64,000 nt of DNA from SXTU01 sp964496695 (GCA_964496695.1 CAZCBE010000020.1:1-64000), one strand, 5' to 3'; shown: positions 34,550-45,201, numbered from the stretch's first letter. Numbers and translations: made by a program. The notes: generated by a model not told the origin, from the sequence alone.

Positions 34550-36142
34550 ATGCCAGAAACCACCCCTCCTTCATCCTCCGAGGCACCGCAGGTAACGAGC
34601 GGCAAGCGGACCCGGCAGCGTCATCAGTGGCACCTGATGTATTATGCGCTGGCCGCGTTCAACATCCTGACCGTCGCCTTCACCCTCCGGCTCAACCACC
34701 AGATGCAGGAGGCCTTCGCCCGCAGTGTCGAAGTGAGCCACTCGTGGGACCGGCGGCTGCAGGATTACGGAAATCTTTACGGTCTGGCCCAGACCGTGCA
34801 GGCCCGCTGCAACGACGTCTTCATCACCAAGGACGTGGCCCGGCAACGGGACGAGATGCGCGCGGCCCATATGAATTTCAAGAGCCGCATCCGGGCCAAG
34901 CGCGGGGAGGCGATCATCGCCACGGAGGGCGCCGAAAGCGCGAAGCTGATGGAGGAGTTTGACAAGCTCCGCACCGCCGTCGAGGGCATGGTGGAGACGG
35001 CGGAGGATTTGTTCGACCGGTTCAACTCGGACACGGCGGAGGCCGCCTCCCGGCGGCTGGTCCACGTCAACCGGGACTACGCGCTGATCATGGCCGTGCT
35101 GTCCGAGCTGCGGCTCAAGGTCAGCAGCATCCAGACGCGCATCTTCGACCAGCAGATGGAGGAGGTCGCCCGCCTGCGGCGCCTGGAATACGTGGTGGCC
35201 ATCCTGGTGCTGGTGATGCTCGGGAGCGCGGTCTTCTACGGGGAACGCATCACCCGTCGCATGAACTCGGACGCCGAGGCGCTGGACCGCGCCCAGCACG
35301 AGCTGGTGGACACCGCCCGCCGGGCGGGCATGGCGGAGATCGCCACCGGGGTGCTGCACAACGTCGGCAACGTGCTCAACAGCGTGAACGTCTCCGCCTC
35401 GCTCGTAGCCGAGAGCGTCCGCAAGTCCAAGGTCACCAACGTCGAGCGGGTGGCCAAGATGCTGACCGAGCAGGAGGCTAAACTGGGCGAATTCCTGACC
35501 AATGACCCCAAGGGCAAGCAGGTGCCGGCTTTCCTCCGCACGCTGTCCACGCACCTGCTGGAGGAGCAGGCGCGCGCGCTCAAGGAGCTCGATTCGCTAG
35601 GCCAGAGCGTCGAGCATGTGAAGTCCATCATCGCGATGCAGCAGAACTACGCGAAGGTCACGGGCATTCACGAGACGATGGGCGTGGTGGACGTGGTCGA
35701 GGATGCGCTGCGGCTCAACGCCATCTCCTTCACCCGCCATGAGATCAAGGTGCGGCGGGAGTTCGACGCCAAGCCGACCGCGACCCTGGAGCGGCACAAG
35801 GTCATGCAAATCCTGGTGAACCTGCTCACCAACGCCAAGCACGCGCTCGACAAGCCTGAGGTGAAAGACAAGACTCTCACCGTGCGCGTCGCCCTGAATG
35901 GCAACGATTTTGTCCGCATTTCCGTCGTGGACACCGGCTCCGGCATCTCGCCGGAGAGCATGGCGCGTCTCTTCCAGCATGGCTTCACGACCAAGCCGCA
36001 GGGCCACGGCTTCGGCCTGCACCATGGGGCGCTGGCGGCGAAGGAGATGGGCGGCACCCTCAGCGCACACAGCGAAGGCGAAGGCAAGGGGGCCGTCTTC
36101 ACGCTGGAAATCCCCGTGCGCCCGCCGGAGGGGAAGGCTTGA
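34550..36142 (+). CDS. Membrane sensor histidine kinase (LHNVGN subclass)
   Basis: A kinase of 530 residues. Two membrane segments (about 29-48 and 214-234) bracket a mostly helical extracytoplasmic domain of about 165 residues, which may be a four-helix-bundle sensor. The dimerisation helix has the phospho-His270 in ATGVLHNVGNVLNSV, a variant seen in a distinct kinase subclass, followed by HATPase with N box VNLLTNAKHAL, VVDTGSGISPESM and a short G box QGHGFGLHHGALAA. No receiver is attached. It is sandwiched between two hybrid kinases, 10 bp after the first, which suggests a shared pathway. Confidence 0.92.
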   Translation: MPETTPPSSSEAPQVTSGKRTRQRHQWHLMYYALAAFNILTVAFTLRLNHQMQEAFARSVEVSHSWDRRLQDYGNLYGLAQTVQARCNDVFITKDVARQRDEMRAAHMNFKSRIRAKRGEAIIATEGAESAKLMEEFDKLRTAVEGMVETAEDLFDRFNSDTAEAASRRLVHVNRDYALIMAVLSELRLKVSSIQTRIFDQQMEEVARLRRLEYVVAILVLVMLGSAVFYGERITRRMNSDAEALDRAQHELVDTARRAGMAEIATGVLHNVGNVLNSVNVSASLVAESVRKSKVTNVERVAKMLTEQEAKLGEFLTNDPKGKQVPAFLRTLSTHLLEEQARALKELDSLGQSVEHVKSIIAMQQNYAKVTGIHETMGVVDVVEDALRLNAISFTRHEIKVRREFDAKPTATLERHKVMQILVNLLTNAKHALDKPEVKDKTLTVRVALNGNDFVRISVVDTGSGISPESMARLFQHGFTTKPQGHGFGLHHGALAAKEMGGTLSAHSEGEGKGAVFTLEIPVRPPEGKA

Positions 36143-36173
36143 TTCCGATGAACCCCGCCTTTGAACTGGTCCG

Positions 36174-36252
36174 TGTTGCGTGTTCCGTGCTGCGTGTTTC
36201 AAGCGCCCGGCACGCAGCAGCACGCAACACGCAACACGCAACACGCAGCACG
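36174..36252. repeat. Inverted period-7 repeats between two kinase genes
   Basis: A left tract of heptamers (GTGTTGC, GTGTTCC, GTGCTGC, GTGTTTC) and a right tract of the complementary type (CACGCAA repeated, then CACGCAG) face each other around a CGCCCGG centre, so the whole can fold into a hairpin. It fills the 115-bp spacer before the third kinase start. Unlike three other period-7 tracts in this window it is not within the chosen reading frame. Confidence 0.85.
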
Positions 36253-36257
36253 TTTTA

Positions 36258-38678
36258 ATGCACCGCATCCTCGTCATCGACGACAACCGCGCGATCCACG
36301 AAGACTTCCGGAAGATCCTCTGTCCGGCGTCGGCGGCCGTGGCGGATCTCAGCGCGGCGGAGGCGGCGTTGTTCGGCGACGAGGTGCCGCGGGAGACCAA
36401 GTCCGAATACGAGATGGACTCGGCCTACCAAGGGCAGGAGGCGCTGGCGCTGGTCAGCAAGTCCGTCATGGCGAACCGGCCCTACAGTTTGGCGTTCGTG
36501 GATGTTCGGATGCCGCCCGGCTGGGACGGCATCGAGACGATCACCCGCCTCTGGCAGGCCGATCCGCATCTGCAATGCGTGATCTGCACCGCCTACTCGG
36601 ATTATTCCTGGGAGGAGATGGTCGGGAAGCTGGGCCGCAATGACCGGCTGCTGATCCTCAAGAAGCCCTTCGACAACGTCGAGGTCAGCCAGCTCGTCGT
36701 CGCGCTCACCGAGAAGTGGACGCTCGCCCGGCAGGCCCGTTCGCAGATGCGGAACATGGAGTCGCTCGTCTCGGAGCGCACCTCCCAGCTCGAGAAGTCC
36801 GTGGCGCTCACGCAGGCCACGCTCGACTCCACGGCGGACGGCATCCTGGTGGTGAACCAGGAGGGCCGCATGGCCGGCTACAACAAAAAGTTCCTCGCCA
36901 TCTGGAACCTGCCGCCCTCGCTCATCGAGTCGAAGCATTACCAGGACATGCTCAATGCCGTGCTCTGGCAGATCAAGGACCCGGAAGGCTTCAACAAGAA
37001 GTTCCGCGAGCTGAACGACACGCCTGAGGCCGCGAGCTACGATCTGATCGAGTTCGTGGACGGGCGCATCTTCGAGCGCTATTCGCAGCCCCAGCGCGTG
37101 GGCGACCAGATCGCCGGGCGTGTGTGGAGCTTCCGGGACATCACCGAACGCAAGAAGGCCGAGCGCAAGATCCTCCAGCAGGCCAGCCTCATTGATCTTG
37201 CCCAGGACGCCATCATTGTCCGTGATCTTGGCCACTGGATCACCTCGTGGAACAAGGGTGCCGAGCGCCTCTTTGGCTGGACCTCGGAGGAGATCAAGGG
37301 CCGACAGGTGACCGAGCTGCTCTACCGCGATGCCACGGCCTTCGAGGCCGCGCAGAAGGAGCTGCTTGAAAAGGGTGCGTGGAGCGGCGAAATCCGCCAG
37401 CTCACCAAGAGCGGGCAGGAGGTCGTGGTCAGCTCGCGCTGGACGCTGGTGCGCGACGAGGAGGAGCACCCGAGCGCGGTCCTGGCCATCAACACCGACA
37501 TCACCGAAAAGAAGAAGCTCGAGGCCCAGTTCCTCCGCTCGCAGCGCATGGAGAGCATCGGCACCCTCGCCGGTGGCGTGGCGCACGACCTGAACAACAT
37601 CCTCGCGCCCATCATGATGTCCGCCCCGCTTCTGCGGCAGGGCCTGGGCCCGCGCGAGACCGAGACGCTCATCAACAACATCGAGACCAGCGCCCAGCGC
37701 GGCGCGGACATCGTGAAGCAGTTGCTGGCCTTCGCGCGCGGCATGGAGGGTGAGCGCGTGGTGGTCAACCTGCGGCACATGGTGGATGAGATTGCGAAGA
37801 TTGTCCGCGAGACGTTCCCGAAGAACATGACCGTCCAGGCCAAGTCCAGCCGGGACCTCTGGCCGATCATCGGCGACCCGACGCACATCCATCAGGTCCT
37901 GCTGAATCTTTGCATCAACGCTCGGGATGCGATGCCCAACGGCGGCTCCATCACCATCGTCGCCGAGAACATGCAGATTGATGACCACTACGCCAGTTTT
38001 GACGCCGAGGCAAAGAAGGGGCCTTACGTCGTCCTCCGCGTCGCCGACACCGGCACGGGCATCCCGGCCGAGATTCTCGACAAGATTTTTGACCCGTTCT
38101 TCACCACCAAGGAGCATGGCAAGGGCACGGGCCTGGGCCTTTCCACCGTGCTGGGCATCGCGAAGAGCCACGGTGGCTTCCTGAACGTCGCCAGTGAACT
38201 GAGCAAGGGCACGACCTTCTCCTGCTTCTTCCCGGCGACGCCCAACGCCAAGGTCGAAGTGCGCGCCGAAAAGAAGCCGCTTCCGCGCGGCCGGGGCGAG
38301 ACCATCCTCGTGGTGGACGACGAGCCGGGCATCCTGAATGCCGCCCGCCGCCTGCTCGAAACCAACGGCTACAAGGTCATCACCAGCAGCGACGGCGTCG
38401 AGGCCCTCGCCGTCTATGCCCAGAACAAGGAGGCCATCAAGGCCGTCCTCACCGATGTGATGATGCCCGTCATGGACGGCGCGGCCATGATGCGCGTGCT
38501 CAAGAAACTGGAGCCGAACATCAGGGTCATCGCCACCAGCGGCATTGACCAGGATGCGAAGTTCGAGGAGTTGAAAGCCCTCGGCATGAAGGCCTTCATC
38601 GCCAAGCCCTACACGGCTGAGAAGATCCTTACGGCGCTGCGTGACCTGTTTGAGGGTGACGCGCCCAAGCCCGACTGA
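36258..38678 (+). CDS. Hybrid histidine kinase (REC-PAS-PAS-HisKA-HATPase-REC)
   Basis: A soluble hybrid kinase of 806 residues. The start at 36258 excludes repeat sequence. The N-terminal receiver (1-150) is unusually long, with an insertion between the acidic pair (VIDD) and the acceptor Asp82 in FVDVRMPPGWDG. A coiled linker, two PAS/PAC domains (about 190-310 and 320-435), HisKA with His443 in GGVAHDLNN, HATPase and a receiver with Asp733 in LTDVMMP follow. The kinase core is very similar to that of 30958-34539, so the two arose by duplication. An intact N-terminal receiver here contrasts with the Asn57 version there. Confidence 0.93.
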   Translation: MHRILVIDDNRAIHEDFRKILCPASAAVADLSAAEAALFGDEVPRETKSEYEMDSAYQGQEALALVSKSVMANRPYSLAFVDVRMPPGWDGIETITRLWQADPHLQCVICTAYSDYSWEEMVGKLGRNDRLLILKKPFDNVEVSQLVVALTEKWTLARQARSQMRNMESLVSERTSQLEKSVALTQATLDSTADGILVVNQEGRMAGYNKKFLAIWNLPPSLIESKHYQDMLNAVLWQIKDPEGFNKKFRELNDTPEAASYDLIEFVDGRIFERYSQPQRVGDQIAGRVWSFRDITERKKAERKILQQASLIDLAQDAIIVRDLGHWITSWNKGAERLFGWTSEEIKGRQVTELLYRDATAFEAAQKELLEKGAWSGEIRQLTKSGQEVVVSSRWTLVRDEEEHPSAVLAINTDITEKKKLEAQFLRSQRMESIGTLAGGVAHDLNNILAPIMMSAPLLRQGLGPRETETLINNIETSAQRGADIVKQLLAFARGMEGERVVVNLRHMVDEIAKIVRETFPKNMTVQAKSSRDLWPIIGDPTHIHQVLLNLCINARDAMPNGGSITIVAENMQIDDHYASFDAEAKKGPYVVLRVADTGTGIPAEILDKIFDPFFTTKEHGKGTGLGLSTVLGIAKSHGGFLNVASELSKGTTFSCFFPATPNAKVEVRAEKKPLPRGRGETILVVDDEPGILNAARRLLETNGYKVITSSDGVEALAVYAQNKEAIKAVLTDVMMPVMDGAAMMRVLKKLEPNIRVIATSGIDQDAKFEELKALGMKAFIAKPYTAEKILTALRDLFEGDAPKPD

Positions 38679-38692
38679 GCCGTCATGCGCCG

Positions 38693-39685
38693 ATGACGCT
38701 CCAGCCTGCCAGTCTCGCCGACCTGTCCCGTCAGCTTGCGGAGTGTCATGCAGCCAGCCGTCCGGTGGCCGCCGTTGACCTTGCCGCCTTGGCCGCCGTC
38801 CGGGATTACACCCCGGAAGACATGACCGTGACCGTGGAGGCCGGGGTGAACCTGGCCGAACTACAGGGCCAGCTCGCCGCGCGCGGCCAGTGGCTGCCCA
38901 TTGATCCGCCGCACGCGGCGCGCGTCACCATCCGCCAGCTCCTGGGCGAGAATCTCTCCGGCCCGCGCCGCTGTGGGTTTGGGACAATCCGCGAGCACCT
39001 CATCGGTCTTGAAGCGGTGCTGGCCGACGGCCGGGTCACCCACTCCGGCGGCAAGGTCGTGAAGAACGTCGCCGGCTACGATCTGCTGAAACTCTTCGTG
39101 GGTGCGCGCGACAGCCTCGGCATTATCACCGCCGCCACGTTCAAGCTCCGCCCGCTTCCGGCTACCGAGGAGTTCGCCAGCGTGAAGTTTGACACCCTGG
39201 CGGAAGCGCTGGCCATGGTGGAGTCAGTCCTGGCCTCCCCGCTCACGCCGGTCGTGCTGGACTTGGACAACCTCCAGCTCGTCCCCGGCCAGCCGTTCAC
39301 GTTTACAGTCAGTGCCGCCTTCGCGGGCACGTTTGAAGAAGTTGCCTGGCAACGAACCAGCGCCGCACAACTCGGCTTTCCTGCCAGCGCCCCGGGCGCA
39401 GCTACTGGATCGCAGGCAGGCACACCGCTGACGCCGTTGCCGCGCGACAGCATTTTTTGGAACGACCCTTCAGTCCTCGTTTCGCACTGCTCCGTGCTGC
39501 CCTCGAAGCTTGGATCTGCTGTGTCAACGCTCGGTCAGACGCCCTTTATCGCCCGGGCGGCCAACGGGATCATCTATCACCACGGAGCGGTTGCGCCGCG
39601 TCCGGTGGGCTCCGCCTCCACGCTGGCGCAGCGCTTGAAACAAACCTTCGACCCGCACCATATCCTGCCTGCCGCACCGGTATGA
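38693..39685 (+). CDS. glcE: Glycolate oxidase subunit GlcE (FAD-binding)
   Basis: A protein of 330 residues, close to E. coli GlcE (350). It carries an FAD-binding type 4 domain beginning VTVEAGVNLAELQGQLAARG, with GFGTIREHLIGLEAVLADG and the strongly conserved GGKVVKNVAGYDLLKLFVGA, then GIITAATFKLRPLP. It acts with GlcF and a GlcD catalytic subunit in oxidising glycolate to glyoxylate. GlcD is not in the window, so the complex needs a subunit encoded elsewhere. The stop codon overlaps a possible former glcF start at 39682, see 39677-39892. Confidence 0.9.
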   Translation: MTLQPASLADLSRQLAECHAASRPVAAVDLAALAAVRDYTPEDMTVTVEAGVNLAELQGQLAARGQWLPIDPPHAARVTIRQLLGENLSGPRRCGFGTIREHLIGLEAVLADGRVTHSGGKVVKNVAGYDLLKLFVGARDSLGIITAATFKLRPLPATEEFASVKFDTLAEALAMVESVLASPLTPVVLDLDNLQLVPGQPFTFTVSAAFAGTFEEVAWQRTSAAQLGFPASAPGAATGSQAGTPLTPLPRDSIFWNDPSVLVSHCSVLPSKLGSAVSTLGQTPFIARAANGIIYHHGAVAPRPVGSASTLAQRLKQTFDPHHILPAAPV

Positions 39686-39887
39686 GTCTCCTGAAACTTC
39701 CGCGCTGCGTTCGTCCCGCTGGTATGGAGTCCCGCTTTCAGGCGGCGGGGTGCTCGACCGTCGGTGGCCATTCTGCGCAGCGTCAGGACCGTGGCCACGT
39801 TCCACCGGCTGAAGCCGGGACTCCGAGCGCGGTTCATGGCGCAAGGGAGTGGCGACAATCTGGCATCCATCCGCCGAGGCTTCCGGT

Positions 39888-39892
<5 letters not shown>
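39677..39892. repeat. Insertion between glcE and glcF bounded by a 10-bp direct repeat
   Basis: CCGGTATGAG occurs at 39677-39686 and again at 39883-39892. The first copy contains the glcE stop overlapping an ATG, the second the actual glcF start. Between them lies a palindrome-bearing segment with GGAGTCCCGCTTTCAGGCGG near 39726 and CCGGCTGAAGCCGGGACTCC near 39807. The arrangement is what an insertion with target duplication into an overlapping ATGA junction would leave. Confidence 0.7.
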
Positions 39893-41147
<1,255 letters not shown>

Positions 41148-41186
41148 GCGCGGCAGCCGCAATCTGCTGCTCAGCAGGATAAATCC

Positions 41187-41876
41187 ATGAGCCCTCGCGA
41201 ATTTCAAATCAGCACTGATACCGCCTCGATGGTGGTCGGAGACAGCGAGGCGATTGCCAGGCTCGTTCGTGACGCAGCATCGAATCCAGAAAAGGTGGAG
41301 GAATACTTGGCTGATCTCGGCAATGAACCGTGTTCTGGTCAAATCGTGATGCTTTCAATCGGGTCCGATGGGGTGTTCGCCGTCACGCTTGAAATCCTTG
41401 GTGAACCTCGGATTGGTCAGTTTTCAACCGCTTCGAACCGGCTTCCTGAGGTTCAAATTGGTGGTGGAAGCATGACTCTCTGTGCTCCGGAAGATATCGT
41501 CGCTGGAAATTCGGAGGCGATGGAAGTCATCAAGTGTTCAAGCGGCGTGTATGGCGTGCTGGCTGTCCCTGCAATCTCGGACCGAAGAGTGTTGGTCCAG
41601 TTGGCACTACGCGAGTCTGGTGAGCAGGATTCTACAGCACAGTCTGGCATGAAGCGGGGGCAGATGGTGCAAGCGACCGGCCCCCGAAACATGTTGATCG
41701 GATTTACCCTGGCCGGCGCGACTCTGGCCACGATCGCTTTCGTCCTGATTCTAGGATGTCTGCGAGTTGTCGGTTCGGTAGTTTCAATTGGCCCTTGGTA
41801 TGCGTGGACATTCGTTGGCGGATTCGTTCTGTTCCTGTTCGCCTCGGTGTTGATTCTTGCTCAGCGTAAGGAATGA
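41187..41876 (+). CDS. Hypothetical protein with two C-terminal membrane segments
   Basis: A protein of 229 residues, no family recognised. The first 160 residues look soluble (ACISSGVYG-type strands; no signal peptide), and two hydrophobic helices close the chain (about 172-196 and 206-225) with a short charged tail QRKE. Codon use looks less GC-rich than its neighbours (for example repeated GGA, TCA and ATT-like codons), which may point to acquisition from elsewhere. It sits 39 bp after glcF but need not belong to that operon. Confidence 0.7.
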   Translation: MSPREFQISTDTASMVVGDSEAIARLVRDAASNPEKVEEYLADLGNEPCSGQIVMLSIGSDGVFAVTLEILGEPRIGQFSTASNRLPEVQIGGGSMTLCAPEDIVAGNSEAMEVIKCSSGVYGVLAVPAISDRRVLVQLALRESGEQDSTAQSGMKRGQMVQATGPRNMLIGFTLAGATLATIAFVLILGCLRVVGSVVSIGPWYAWTFVGGFVLFLFASVLILAQRKE

Positions 41877-41980
41877 AACTTGATGAGTGCATCATTTTGA
41901 TGCTGCTCGGAAAACAGCAGCCTGGCGTGAAAGCTGGATTTGCACTTTGACACTGGTGTTGCACCCGCCACCCTCTTCCC

Positions 41981-42739
41981 ATGAGCACTGACAAGAAACT
42001 CTCCGGCAAGGTCGCCATCATCACCGGCGCGAGCAAGGGGCTGGGCAAGGCGATGGCCCTCGCCTTCGCCGACGCGGGCGCGCGCCTCGCGCTGGCCTCG
42101 CGTGATGCCAAGCTGCTTGCCGAAGTTCAGGCGGCCTGTCGCGAGCGCGGAGCCGAAGCGGAGTTTTACCCAGTGGACGTGACCAGCGAGGCTCAGGTTG
42201 AGCAGTTGAAGCAGGACGTGCTCGCCCGCTTCGGCAAGGTCACCATCCTCGTCAACAACGCCGGCATCAACATCCGCAAGCCCGTCACCGATTTCACACT
42301 CGCCGAATGGCACCAGGTGCTCGACACGAACCTCACCAGCGTCTTCCTCATGTGCCGCGCCTTCGTGCCACACATCGAGACGGGCTGCGGCCGCATCATC
42401 AGCCTCGCTTCGATGATGGCGCACATCTCCATCGCGCACCGCGTGCCCTACTCGGCCAGCAAGGCCGGCGTCATGGGCCTCACCAAATCGCTCGCCCTCG
42501 AACTCGCGGCGAAGGGCATCACCGTCAACGCCATCAGCCCTGGTCCCGTGATGACGGAAATCAACACCCCGATCCTCAACAACCCGGAACTGCTGGCCAA
42601 GTTCACCGCCCAGCTTCCTGTGGGCCGGTTCGGCCAGCCGGAGGAAGTCGCCGCACTCGCGGTCTTTCTCGCGTCCGGCGACTCCGGCTTCATCACCGGC
42701 ACCGATGTGGTGATTGATGGCGGTTGGATGGCGCAATGA
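41981..42739 (+). CDS. SDR family oxidoreductase (gluconate 5-dehydrogenase-like)
   Basis: A cytosolic classical SDR of 252 residues. Cofactor motif TGASKGLGKA at 13-22, NNAGIN near 87, catalytic Ser in ISLASMM and YSASK near 151-155, then the SPGPVMTEIN loop and GTDVVIDGGW at the C terminus. All catalytic positions are intact, unlike the paralogue at 1881. The pattern resembles gluconate 5-dehydrogenase/3-oxoacyl reductase-like sugar-acid enzymes, but substrate is not certain. Its stop overlaps the start of the next gene by four bases. Confidence 0.9.
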   Translation: MSTDKKLSGKVAIITGASKGLGKAMALAFADAGARLALASRDAKLLAEVQAACRERGAEAEFYPVDVTSEAQVEQLKQDVLARFGKVTILVNNAGINIRKPVTDFTLAEWHQVLDTNLTSVFLMCRAFVPHIETGCGRIISLASMMAHISIAHRVPYSASKAGVMGLTKSLALELAAKGITVNAISPGPVMTEINTPILNNPELLAKFTAQLPVGRFGQPEEVAALAVFLASGDSGFITGTDVVIDGGWMAQ

Positions 42740-43014
42740 GCGAGCCCGCCCCCCAGCCTGAGTCTCTGTCGGTCGCACCGGTCCCCCAGCCGATTCGCGG
42801 GCCGGGCCGGCTGCAAACCTTCGGCCGTCGCGCGCTGGCGACCGTGCTGCTCGTGATCTTCCTGCTGTGGCTGGAAGAACTCTTTGCGGACCCGCAAACC
42901 CGGCAGGGCTGGAAGCTCAAAGTGATGATGGTCCTGATTCCGCTCGGGCTGGCGGGCACCACCGCGCTGCTGCTGGCCTGGCGGCGGGAACGGCAGAACC
43001 GTCGGCCGGGTTGA
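42736..43014 (+). CDS. Small single-pass membrane protein, unknown
   Basis: A protein of 92 residues whose ATG overlaps the SDR stop (ATGA), implying translational coupling. A Pro-rich N terminus is followed by two hydrophobic segments (about 35-52, ALATVLLVIFLLWLEELF, and about 65-82, VLIPLGLAGTTALLLAW) and a basic tail. No family recognised. It ends three bases before the tRNA-Ile2 gene on the other strand. Confidence 0.7.
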   Translation: MSEPAPQPESLSVAPVPQPIRGPGRLQTFGRRALATVLLVIFLLWLEELFADPQTRQGWKLKVMMVLIPLGLAGTTALLLAWRRERQNRRPG

Positions 43015-43016
43015 GG

Positions 43017-43092
43017 TGGTGGGCCTGCTCGGATTTGAACCGAGGACCAAACGATTATGAGTCGTCTGCTCTAACCGCTGAGCTACAGGCCC
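43017..43092 (-). tRNA. trnI: tRNA-Ile2 (anticodon CAU, lysidine type)
   Basis: On the minus strand the acceptor GGGCCTG pairs with CAGGCCC, followed by A and an encoded CCA. The anticodon stem-loop is GACGA-CTCATAA-TCGTT with anticodon CAT. The body closely resembles E. coli ileX (GCAGACGACTCATAATCG versus GCAGGCGACTCATAATCG), so it is expected to be modified by TilS to read AUA rather than to be methionyl. An elongator tRNA-Met is the alternative and cannot be fully excluded. Confidence 0.85.
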
Positions 43093-43521
43093 AATAAGAA
43101 CTGAGGACACGAGGCTTGCGCGCCCGGAAAGCTGCCGGGAACGGAAGCCGTTTCGGAGCCAGCACACCCCACCGAAACGTGGGATGTATCCTGTCGGAGT
43201 TGCTTCAAAGACGCAAGGGGCGGGACGGGCTCCATGCTTCCCGGCCTGTGACCAACCTCACCTTTGGGAGAGCGGCCACTCAGTGCAATCGCTGCCGGCG
43301 CGGGCCGCCGTTCATGGGGCAAGACTGGACGCACCCGCTTGGAAACCATCCCCACTCGGCGGCGGCAAGTCCCCGGCACAGGTCCAGGGCTCACGGCCCA
43401 AAGCATTCGATCTATGATTCCACTTGAAGCCCTCCGCAGTGGGGAAGTGACTGTCACCGCTAATTCTCCGCTCGCTCATTTCCTTCCGGTCAGCTTCACT
43501 CTTATCCCGTCAGCCACCGTG

Positions 43522-44337
43522 ATGAAAACGACTGCTCCGCCAGTTCCCCAAGGACCACATGCTGTGCGTGCTGAAGTTCGCAAAGCCTACGCCTCCCTCG
43601 CCCAACGGGCTTCGGCCTGCGGACCAGATGCCGCTGCGTCCACATGCTGTGGCGGGGGCGGTCCGCCCGCCATCGGCGCGGAGCGCCTTGGATATCGCAG
43701 CGATGAGATTGCGGCCGCGCCGGAAGGTTCGAATCTCGGTCTCGGCTGCGGCAATCCCCACGCCATCGCGGCGCTGAAGACGGGCGAGACTGTCCTTGAC
43801 CTCGGCTGCGGCGCGGGCTTTGACTGCTTTCTCGCGGCCCGGGCTGTTGGCCCGACCGGACGCGTCCTCGGCGTGGACATGACGATGGCGATGGTGCTGA
43901 AAGCGCGTGACAACGTGGCCAAGGTCGGCGTCCCCCACGTCGAGTTCCGGCTCGGCGAAATCGAGTCGTTGCCAGTGGACTCAAATTCGGTGGACGTGGT
44001 CATTTCCAACTGCGTCATCAACCTTTCGCCCGATAAAGCCAGGGCCTTCAGCGACGCCTTCCGTGTGCTCAAGCGCGGTGGTCGGATCGCCATCACCGAC
44101 ACTGTGCGCACGGCTGACCTGCCGGCTGGCATCCTCGCCGATCTGGCCGCGCACTGTGGCTGTGTGGCCGGGGCGGCTTCAGTCGAGGAGTTGGAGACGA
44201 TGTTGCGCGCCGCGGGCTTTGTGAACATCCGCATCCAGCCCATGGACACCAGCCGCGAGTTCATCCACGACTGGCTGCCGGGGAAGAACCCGGGGGACTA
44301 TGTGGTGTCGGCGAGCATCGAGGCGGTAAAGCCTTAG
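43522..44337 (+). CDS. arsM: Arsenite S-adenosylmethionine methyltransferase
   Basis: A class I methyltransferase of 271 residues that methylates As(III). The start at 43522 gives the expected opening before VRAEVRKAYASLA. Candidate arsenic-binding cysteines are in STCCGGG (near 40), LGLGCGNP near residue 75, SNCVINLSP and AHCGCVAGA near 210. The SAM-binding motif is VLDLGCGAGFDCFLA, and GVDMTMAMVLKARDN follows. No arsR or arsC accompanies it; the 429-bp upstream stretch (43093-43521) shows no gene and no obvious ArsR box. The CC pair and later single Cys positions fit the family. Confidence 0.92.
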   Translation: MKTTAPPVPQGPHAVRAEVRKAYASLAQRASACGPDAAASTCCGGGGPPAIGAERLGYRSDEIAAAPEGSNLGLGCGNPHAIAALKTGETVLDLGCGAGFDCFLAARAVGPTGRVLGVDMTMAMVLKARDNVAKVGVPHVEFRLGEIESLPVDSNSVDVVISNCVINLSPDKARAFSDAFRVLKRGGRIAITDTVRTADLPAGILADLAAHCGCVAGAASVEELETMLRAAGFVNIRIQPMDTSREFIHDWLPGKNPGDYVVSASIEAVKP

Positions 44338-44353
44338 CGGGGGGCATGTTCGC

Positions 44354-45133
44354 ATGGGTGACGCAATGCAATCCAACCTGTCTGGATCGCCCAAACCCGG
44401 TATGTTCAAGCGGTTCGCCATGGTCATTGGTGCGCTGGCATTGGTCGTCGGCTTGGGCGTTGTCGTGCTCGGTCCGATCGTCTATTTCGCAATGCGCGAC
44501 GCGGAGCGCGAGCGGCCGCTCCGGGAGAGTCTGGGCCCGGATTTGCAGGCCCTCCACGACATCATTCCAATGCTGGAGCAGGGGAGCACGAACCATCCGC
44601 TCGTGGTCACGGGCAAGGTCCTGTTCCTCAAGCCGGACACCTGGATCTACGGAGCCCATGACAAACCGCCTCCTACGAAGTGGAATGGGCTGGTCGTCAA
44701 GGATCGGGCGCTCGAACTGGACGCCAGTCGCACTTATCGGATGCCGAAAGATCGGCAGCCTACGGCCACCGACATCCGCGACCGGCGACCGGTGACTCTC
44801 TTTATAGTGGAGGAGTGGAGCACGCCGCTCGGCACCTACGGCAAGGACGGACCGGTGGCGGCGGAAACGCGCGTGAAGATTTCAGTCGTGCCCTGGCCGT
44901 CGTTGCAGCCAGCCCATGTCCGGGAGTTCCTCATGCTGCCTCCGGGAAGCGTGACGTGGAAGCCCGGTGGCCGGTCCGTCGGAGATCAGGCCTCGGAGCA
45001 GCGGCCCGCCACGGGACAAATGCACTACGCCGCCTGGCTTGAGCAACAGATCGGCGCGAAGTTCTCCAAATTTGAAACCCACGACTGGTTCGGACGAGGC
45101 GGCGACCAGTCCGGCACTCCTGCCAACAAATGA
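44354..45133 (+). CDS. Hypothetical single-pass membrane protein
   Basis: A protein of 259 residues that I do not recognise. One membrane segment near residues 22-47 (FAMVIGALALVVGLGVVVLG) follows a short cytosolic tail; the rest is probably extracytoplasmic, with a conserved-looking region TGKVLFLKPDTWIYG and FIVEEWSTPLGTYG. It starts 16 bp after arsM. The next gene is 68 bp away. An alternative start at 44366 (MQSNLS) is possible. Confidence 0.72.
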   Translation: MGDAMQSNLSGSPKPGMFKRFAMVIGALALVVGLGVVVLGPIVYFAMRDAERERPLRESLGPDLQALHDIIPMLEQGSTNHPLVVTGKVLFLKPDTWIYGAHDKPPPTKWNGLVVKDRALELDASRTYRMPKDRQPTATDIRDRRPVTLFIVEEWSTPLGTYGKDGPVAAETRVKISVVPWPSLQPAHVREFLMLPPGSVTWKPGGRSVGDQASEQRPATGQMHYAAWLEQQIGAKFSKFETHDWFGRGGDQSGTPANK

Positions 45134-45201
45134 TATGGTTGGGCGACAATTCCGCCGTCGCCGGGCCTGCTTCGTTGGCCTGACAGCGATGTTCTTCCCT
45201 T

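Noticed and set aside
36174..36252. Heptamer repeats considered as a coding extension of the third kinase (start 36180)
   Set aside because: The extension encodes repeat-derived residues, whereas the start at 36258 begins directly with the receiver core MHRILVIDDN; the longer start is unlikely.
36255..38171. A 638-codon minus-strand frame opposite the third kinase
   Set aside because: Antisense shadow; the plus-strand kinase motifs are unambiguous.
43116..43427. A 103-codon frame in the stretch upstream of arsM
   Set aside because: Low-complexity, motif-free and without a coding signal; no ArsR-like helix-turn-helix is visible in any frame here.
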